NCBI GenBank assembly: GCA_030340625.1 | Contig: JAOPHQ010006333.1 | Span: forward strand, 1-64,000 | Direction: 5' to 3' | Source: Merluccius polli | Taxonomy: Eukaryota; Chordata; Actinopteri; Gadiformes; Merlucciidae | DNA length: 64,000 nt | Part shown: positions 56,813 through 64,000 of the stretch, one piece after another | How positions within the stretch are numbered: position 1 is the first letter of the stretch | Layout of the letters: each line of letters starts with the position of its first letter | Position numbers and translations under genes: made by a program | Notes under the pieces: model-generated | What the model was told of the DNA's origin: nothing | Database searches by the model: none | What the model saw: the letters and a program-made list of their open reading frames with translations, nothing else

Positions 56813-57415
56813 TCAAGGCAAAATAGATTCCTAGTCAGCCTTGATCCTAGTCATGGGGGTTTATAGGAAACACTTCATCGTAAGGCTTGCTTGGCTTCTT
56901 CACATATTACATCTGAACGAAGGGTGTTAAGTCTGTTTCCGTTTTAGTTTAGCATTGCTGTGTTCAGAACCACACACTAGTATTCAACCATTGGCACGTC
57001 TTCTGTTATGAACATTGAGTAAGTGGTGAAGGCTGAAGGTTATTCAGCCCTCTGTAAGCTTGTCTCCCTGGGAGTGTCTGGTTAAAAAACGCATGTAGGT
57101 TGTGTTGACAGAACTGCGGTCCGGATGGCTGGAACACATTATTCATGATCACTACACCAAACACTGACCAGGCTTATCTGCGTTGCTGATCTCTGTATTT
57201 GGAAGGACAATGCCTTCTCCACTTTCCTTAATGAATTGCAGACACAGAGATTTAGCAACATGACTGCAAGCAGGTTTTTGGGCTGTTGAATCTTTGTGAT
57301 GAGCATTGATCCACACATATATTATATTCTGGTGGTGTCCGCGCTACACCTTGTGGTCACCATAATCTGTCAAGTGTAAGACTATTTGTGAAATGCCAGT
57401 TTCACCAACTTTAAT

Positions 57416-57790
57416 CAAGGTGCTGTAGGTAAGACTCCAGAGGTTTAAAGAGAGGGAGCAGAAAAGAACAGAAGAGAGCTAGATTTTGAAACCAAAAAAA
57501 GTCTCATCCCTCACTGCTCCCTCTTACGTTTGTCCGCCATTGAGAAATGTTGCACTCACGCACCTGTGATTGACAGGCAAGGTAGATTCCCCGAACCAAT
57601 CAGGGAAGAGATGCCCCGAGTGGTCAGAAATGAGCCAGGAGTGGTAAAATCTGAATTGGCTTATACAGAATCAGGCGCAGTCAACTCTAAACAGACATTC
57701 TCACTGCATTTTCAATCACCAAAAGCTGACTGCCATTTCTAACAAATTACACTCAAATAATAGCTCTTAAATCTTGCCTATAGCACCTTG
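57416..57790. mobile_element. MITE with caaggtgct termini
   Basis: 375 bp. Left caaggtgctgtaggtaagac, right reverse complement caaggtgctataggcaagat: about 20-bp terminal inverted repeats with two mismatches. No convincing target-site duplication. The interior open frame (70 aa) is not recognisable. Confidence 0.7.
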
Positions 57791-59137
57791 AAATCTGCTT
57801 CGCTTCTGTTGTGTTGAATGGAAACAGAATTTTGAGCAAGATGGCGACAAGCGATTATGAAATTTTCAGACACGTAAAAAGTTATCACAAATATGTTTCA
57901 GTCCAATAAGGTGAACATTTGGCAATTGGTTCCAAAGCATACATACATTTATTTATACTATACCCAACCCAGACGTATGTGTCACTGCAAAATGGACCCA
58001 TGAAAGTAGAAGTGGTATGTGAAAAGCTACCTGTGCAACTAGCAGAACATAGGGCTTCTACTATTGCCTAATGTTGTTCATTTTATATTTCACCCCTTCT
58101 GTATGCAATAGCAATCCTATATTGGAAACATTGAGAATATGAACATGTGATGTATTCTCCTCCTAAACGCCTGTTTTAGTTGAGCAGATTTTTGGTTTTC
58201 TTCTCTAAATACATAGATAATCCCAGGCCCAGATTCAAAGGTTGCCCATTCTTGACATTGCTTATTTTACCCATTTGTAGGCCAACTTATTGCATAGGTT
58301 GTACTCTTGCTATACGCGTACCTTCGGTGATGCAGTACACGCTTTATTCTTCAGTATTACCATAAATTGCCTCTTGGAGGACATTAAAGTTTTTCTAGTT
58401 AAAGTGTTTACTAAGTCAGGATTTACACATTACTAAATCAAAACAGGTTGCATCACACAAATTAAGTTATTACGTTGCACTTGGTCGTTACTATATATTT
58501 ACACCTACCCCTAAGCAGGTGGAAATGGTGGCAATTGGTGTTCGGGAAGAGGGTGGCTAGGACCACAGTGCTCAGTGCGCACTAAGGCCCAGATCCCAGC
58601 AGCCTGTTTCTACACACTGTGCTGGTTTAACTTTCAAATTCAAGTTGAACCTCAATTCAAACTGCGCCATGCAAATCGATGTCCTCCTCTCCGGTCTTCT
58701 CCGGCACTTCCTTGTTTACATCGTAGCTTGTCGTTGATCCGTTACAATTTGGTTGTCATGACGTTGAAGCCACGACAAACTGCATGCGTATTTGTGGAGC
58801 GTGTGATGGCTGGTTTATCCTGGGTGCCATGATTGCTGATGCACCACAGGTGTGCAGCCTCACCCAGCCCAGAGTCTAATCAGTCTGACTCGGGCCAGGT
58901 GTGGCTGTAAACCAGCTATCAACCACACACGCCGCAGCATTACTAAGCTCTTATTAGGACAATACGTGGTGGTATTGGTGGTGCAAACTGCTAGTTTGAA
59001 ACTAACCTGGTTACTAAGTAGTCATTTTACACTGGTGTCCAGTCCAGAAGAGCAGGGGGACTTCCTTGTACGTTGCCTTTACAGCATCTTTTTTCTGCGT
59101 TTCTATGGTGGCGTTTTTAGCAGATTTTGTATTTGGA

Positions 59138-59511
59138 CAATAGACCTATTTCACAGAGGTGTCGTCATAGGAAAAACACAGGTGTCGCTCATAACACTAA
59201 CTATGGGTCTGCTACTTGTATGTACCAGGGCACGGGTAGTAGACTAAACTAGTGAAGAACACACATTGACGATGGACGCTTTTCACAGAGCTGTCACAGC
59301 AGGGCAGCAGGTGTCGCCCTCAAACTTAACATTAGGTCGGTCGGCAGGTGTTTCATTTCTGTGTCAAAGCACCCGCAACGGTCAGTGTTATCTGTACTAG
59401 TTTAGTCTACTGCCCCTGCCCTGCAACATAAAAGGAGCAGAACCAAAATGAGTGTTATCAGCGTCAGCTGTGTTTGTCCTACGATGACGCCTCTGTGAAA
59501 AGGGTCTATTG
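59138..59511. mobile_element. Foldback element with double inverted repeats
   Basis: 374 bp. Outer arms of about 60 bp begin caatagacc at the left and its complement ggtctattg at the right (cacagaggtgtcgtcatagg versus cctacgatgacgcctctgtg). A second inner pair cagggca...agtagactaaactagt lies at about 59227-59252 and 59395-59420. No TSD found. Confidence 0.8.
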
Positions 59512-60994
59512 CCACTAATTACGTTTCATTCATACATTTATTTGACAGGGACAGTATTATAAAAGGTCACCAGTATCGCTAGCTCCACCAATACAGCACG
59601 GTTGATAAGCTTGGTACTTGGTCCTATAGCGAAGAACCAGCATCGGTAGTACAGTGTGGTACACTTTTAAGTGACAGGGGAAAAGCACCATTAGACTATG
59701 AGTTGTGTAAATGTCCTTACTATGCAGTTGAGATGTAAGGGATGTGGTCACTTTGTTAGCCATGTTACATGAGTGATGACCAAAGATATTAAGGACCAAT
59801 TTCATTAAAGACATTTGGTTTGGCATCACAGTCATGTGTCACTATGTTAACACATTGCCAGCATAGTTCTGACAACATAGTGTGGCCGTATTAGGAGCCC
59901 TTATTTTACAGTTGTTACAACAAGCAGCACACATTGTAAAAGGTACATTTCATGTTCTGTGATGTTAAATATTGTGTTTTATTTGCTTCAGTCAAGTGAA
60001 AAATCACCATTTGACACTTAGCGAAGACTTTGATAGAAATTGTTTAAGGGCAGCCATTCGTCAGACAATGAGCTATGTAGTTAATAGTCTTAACTAAATA
60101 GCCTAAACTCTGTTTGTGTGCTAGAGAATGGATGTTTTTTATTTCTATTTATGTTCTCATGGCAACCATTCCTTTGCTGTGTAGCACCTTTCTTTATTAG
60201 CCGTTTTACAAGTCGGACTATTCTGATGTCGTTCCTCCGTTCTCCCACTGGATTTTTAAAAGGGTTAGGGGAAGCCATTTAACCTTACCCGAATACTGGC
60301 ATGTGGAGTCGGTTTGATACTGTTATATTGAAAAATATTGTAATGAGAGCTACATGTGTGAACCTAAATGGACCCTAACGGGCCTGCTATACCAGGCGCG
60401 TACACGTAACAGAGTGAGGGCTTGTGAGCCTCCTGGCCATGTTAATTAGTTAGAGAAGCTCCACTGGCGGCGAATGCCATGCAGTGTACAATGTACAACG
60501 TGTGTTTTACGCAAGAGGTCAAAATCACTCTTTGACATTGAAAGTTTAGACTCTGCTCTATAGAGTGAAACCGTCCCCTCTGTTACACACAGGTACGCTG
60601 CCAGTGTAGCACCAAACTACAAGAGCACTTCTAATGTAGCTCTGGTGTAACACTTAAGCTAGGATTCAAGCTCATCCCCACCTCGGAACAAGACTGATTT
60701 GTTGAGGTCTGTTTTTGTGGACCAAAAGGGTCGACACAACACGTGACGAGTTTACGTGGAAGGCGATTTAGCATTTTGGGCTAATGTTAGCTAGCCTGTT
60801 CTTTTACTTAAACTGTTCACTGGTGTTTTAGTTTCTTCTTCTGATACAAACTCTTGTGGGCACACGGGGCAGGAACAGTTTAAAAACACAGGCACCACTT
60901 GCCTGTTTACATTTCACCACATGGTGATATTCAGTTCTAAGGTCTAACATTTATACCATTAAGGAAGAACATTCATTATACTAATGCAAACAAC

Positions 60995-61130
60995 TAGGGC
61001 TGCAACGATTCATCGAGTTACTCGATTAACTCGATTATGAAAATTCCTCGAGGCAAAACATCTGCCTCGAAGCCTCGTTAAATTCCTATGACGCGCCTAT
61101 GTGCAGGGATCTGATTGTTCCACACGGACC
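60995..61130. mobile_element. Solo end of a fish hAT-like repeat
   Basis: tagggctgcaacgattcatc followed by gagttactcgattaactcga is a terminal sequence common in fish genomes. No matching right end (ttgcagccct type) occurs before 64000, so the element is truncated or longer than the window. Confidence 0.5.
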
Positions 61131-62787
61131 GTTCAGGAAGCACACCAGCGCGTCCCCCCCCTCCGTCGGCCGTAGGTCCGCGTTGTGTTACTATTGCGCG
61201 CTGTCCATACATAAATTCCCTGCCAGTTTACAAGCTATTTACACTGATTGAAATTCAAGCAGTTTACTTTAATTCAAGTAAGAATGCCAGAAAGGTTTGT
61301 AATAGACCACTTAATTTAGGTCTATTAGGTCTATGTTGTTTCTAGCTAATTAGACAATTTAAACTTCTGTGTTGTAAATGGGCATAGATTGCAGTATAAT
61401 TATGATTTTTATTTTGTCCTCCAATATATGTAAATGTAATCGGAAGTAGGTTACTTAGCCTTCAACTACAAACTAGTTATTTAAATCAAAGCTTACACTT
61501 AAGCATACGTGTAGCTTCAGTATCCCTTTAATTTTTTTTTTTTTTAAAACATGTATATTGTCATCTTTTTCTCTCTTCTTTGGCTAAGGGTGGACTACAC
61601 TCAACCTATTTTTGGACATTTACTACTATCCTATCCTATCGATGTAGCCGGTTGGTCCCTGTTTTGTATCTTTTGAAATTAATTATGTCAGAATAGGGTT
61701 AAAAGCAACCAATAGTCTGTTACACCAAAACCAAGAAAAAACTCTACAGGCTTGCTATAATGTCATTACGCCCAAACAGATCCTCTTTTTTTTAAATTGT
61801 TTTTATTTTGCATCCTTTTTTTCTTTTCAAAACAAAACTGCAATCGTATCAGAAAGCCCCAAGTAGAGAGAGAATGGAGAGAAATTAGGATTAAATACAC
61901 TTCATGTTGCCAGGAACTTTACTTTCTTTTAACCTTTCCTTTAGACCACACTTGTGTTGATGGATGGTGACCTTATCACTCTTCTCCAAACCATACTAAA
62001 TTAAATAATTGTATGCACTGCAAATGTATACAACAGGTGTAAACTTTCCTTTTACCTCACTGTCTACAACAGAGGGTAGGTTAGAGCAGCTGAAACAAAC
62101 TTACATTCTTGTTGTTTAGATTACATTTCTGGAATAAGTCCAGTCAGCTTTGCATTTTTATTGTAAATTACATTATTTGGAAAAAAGGAAGATTTGGAGC
62201 ACTATTAATGTAATTTGTGTGTCTGTGTCTGTGTGTACTCAATAGTAGTCCTGGCAGAAACATATAATATGTATTAGAAAATATTGGATTGCAGACATTT
62301 TATATGCGTTGTCTGTTGCCAAGTGGTTGTTGAGGGCAAAAGTAAAGTTGTTTGTCTTCAATTCTGTTGCCTGAATGCCCTAGAGCAGGGGTTTTCAAAT
62401 TGGGTGAATGTGAGCCTCCCCTTAAAGTAGGTAAGGACAGCCGAGCCCCCCCCAACCCCCTGACCTAACCCACTGCAGTAAATGCTTTTGTGTGTTCCAG
62501 GCAATGATGACTTTAAATAACTGATCAAATGTAAATATTTTTTGATATTGTATTTGAAGACATTTTATTTCCTTTTTAAAAAGTGCATTCATAAACAAGT
62601 CTTTGCAACAGCAAATAATGTCTTCATGCAGGCCTAATTGAGGCTACTTTTAAAATCACTGAACATCAGTAGGCAAGCCCGGATCTACCATATGGGCAAC
62701 CTGGGCATTTGCCCAGGGGCCCTTGAGCCGAGAGGGGCCCTTTTGCGATTGGGTATATATATATTTTTTTTCCTCATGGCCATGGAC

Positions 62788-62929
62788 GTCGGTCGTCGGT
62801 CCGGGCTGTATTGCGATCGCACCCCCCGCCCCCCTCCCCCCCGCGTCGGTCGCCGGTCCGGGCTGTATCGCGCACCCCCCCCCGCCCCCGCGTTGGTCGC
62901 CGGTCCGGGCTGTATTGCGATTGCAAATC
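62788..62929. repeat. GC-rich minisatellite inside the hAT element
   Basis: Three copies of gtcggtcgccggtccgggct gtattgcg separated by C-rich spacers (accccccgccc...). Confidence 0.9.
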
Positions 62930-63032
62930 GAACAGATTCACATATTTTCATAATGTTTTTTTACGATTTCAGCCACATAAAACCTCAGATTTAAACAACA
63001 AACAACTTTGACTTTCAGTTTAATCGTTCATA

Positions 63033-63190
63033 TCAGTGGGAACAATGAGGCCTCGCTTTTGATGCGCAGAGGTGTTCAATGTGGGGCTGCACTGCAGAGA
63101 GAAATAAACCCAAGTCGTCCTCCACCTGCAGCCTTGATCTGTATTTATTTTTAATCAGGGTCAGTGCGGAAAACCCACACTCACACAAGT
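63033..63190 (-). pseudogene. hAT transposase C-terminal remnant
   Basis: Minus strand reads CGFSALTLIKNKYRSRLQVE then DDLGLFLSAVQPHIEHLCAS and KARPHCSH, ending in a stop at 63035-63033. The SALTLIKxKYRxRLxxExDL...IExL pattern is the C-terminus of hAT transposases related to ZBED5/FAM200-type domesticated proteins. About 50 residues remain and the frame is open. The rest of the transposase is missing. Confidence 0.8.
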
Positions 63191-64000
63191 AGGTGGAGGT
63201 GAAGGGGATTATTTTATTTACATTTATTTAAATTATTTTATTTTAATACATTATTTTTTCTTCGCGTCTCGTCACGCCTCCCCTGTGGCTCTTTGGCGCC
63301 CCCCAGGGGAGGCGCGCCTCACCTATTGAAAACCGCTGCCCTAGAGTACTATTCCTACGAGAGGTGCATCGTTCAGGTTTTTTTAGGCCGATAATGTTTT
63401 TTTTGTCGTGTGATCAGCTGATCCATATCATGGATCACCGATTTATTTTTTACAGTTAAATATTATTTTTTCACAAATTCGTTTAAAACTGGGGCAGCCA
63501 GGTTTATAGACCCAATGCTGCCACACAGACCCAAATAAAACCTAGTACTATATTATGGAAGATAATCAAGATCATTTAAAATAATAAAATACGTTACTTT
63601 AAGTGCTTTGAGAATTAATTAGCCTTTGCTTTCATACCATTTTCATTGGCATTCTATGAACAAAACATTGCATACATAGAACAATAAGAGCTGTATTAAC
63701 TGTTTAATTAACAAATCTGATCTGACCATTGACATTGGTGATGCCAAATACTTTTACTTTTTGCCTTCTGTGATGTGGCGTAGGCGTAGCCCTGTTACCA
63801 CATTGTGTATGGGCTATCACATTAAAGGCTACAGGTCAAGTGTGCTATGATTTTAAGTAGTCAATCAAGTCGGCGATAGCTTATGGTGACATTTTTTATG
63901 GAAATATAATGCATTAAAACGATGATTAGAAAATACATTAAAAGATGCGCTGCTGCGACAGAAGATATAGACTTTCGTCTTCAACATTATCCTTATTTTT

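Larger units (their letters stand above)
62386..63338 (-). mobile_element. Non-autonomous hAT element with 8-bp TSD
   Basis: 953 bp. Ends cagggg ttttcaaatt and aattgaaaac-type cgctg (CAG...CTG termini) are flanked by perfect ccctagag copies (62378-62385 and 63339-63346). It retains the 3' end of a transposase gene on the minus strand, and is interrupted internally by another repeat (about 62668-62760) and a GC-rich minisatellite. Confidence 0.9.
51580..64000. other. scaf8 intron 2 (at least 12.4 kb)
   Basis: No exon of scaf8 or other gene recognised. It holds at least five short DNA transposons (52349, 54230, 57416, 59138, 62386), a solo element end (about 60995), a templated duplication (54980-55160), a 41-bp tandem repeat and a C20 run. 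Remaining AT-rich segments (for example 55.4-56.6 and 61.3-62.3 kb) show nothing I can name. Confidence 0.7.

Noticed and set aside
62638..63011. Frames of 66-118 aa rich in Pro/Gly/Arg
   Set aside because: They arise from the GC-rich minisatellite inside the hAT element, with no conserved domain.

Overview
The window is nuclear DNA from a vertebrate, almost certainly a ray-finned (teleost) fish. Genes are split into small GT-AG exons with vertebrate protein matches. The introns are loaded with very long CA/TG, TC/GA, TCTG and homopolymer C/G tracts, and with fish-type hAT/Harbinger-like short transposons. The density of dinucleotide repeats recalls gadiform (cod-like) genomes, but the species cannot be fixed from the sequence. 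There is no bacterial-type gene, rRNA, convincing tRNA or CRISPR array.

Three gene units are readable. (1) 4105-35161 (+): cnksr3, connector enhancer of kinase suppressor of Ras 3. Thirteen coding exons give about 550 aa: SAM, CRIC, PDZ and a CNK2/3 family region, ending in the typical SLLVSWIMRLKLLTH tail. (2) 37515-49041 (+): twelve further exons encoding an IPCEF1-like half: linker, PH domain, acidic and proline-rich region, and the cytohesin-interaction region. Every exon phase is compatible with splicing from an internal donor in cnksr3 exon 13 (35122/35123), so the two halves form one 25-exon gene for a full-length CNK protein of about 1,034 aa. (3) 50354-51579 (+): the first two coding exons of scaf8 (CTD-interaction domain start). 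The rest lies beyond the window.

Layout: 1-3.5 kb is repeat-rich upstream DNA; 3.5-4.1 kb is the probable cnksr3 promoter/5'UTR with a minisatellite and poly-C; 4.1-18.6 kb is a 14.4-kb first intron packed with microsatellites; 18.6-35.2 kb holds cnksr3 exons 2-13; 35.2-49.0 kb holds the ipcef1 half; 49.0-50.1 kb is its 3'UTR; 50.1-51.6 kb holds the scaf8 promoter and exons 1-2; 51.6-64 kb is scaf8 intron 2, which contains several short transposons, three of them with intact 8-9 bp target-site duplications. On the minus strand inside intron 15 there is a decayed fragment of a flavin amine oxidase gene (first and last exons only).

The main biological point is that the fish locus keeps the ancestral one-gene CNK architecture. 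It can make either a short CNK3 (by not using the exon 13 donor) or a long CNK3-IPCEF1 scaffold linking Ras/Raf-type scaffolding to cytohesin/Arf6 control. The long form ends in a class I PDZ ligand (ETSL), as CNK2 does. Human comparisons are from memory; no database search was run.
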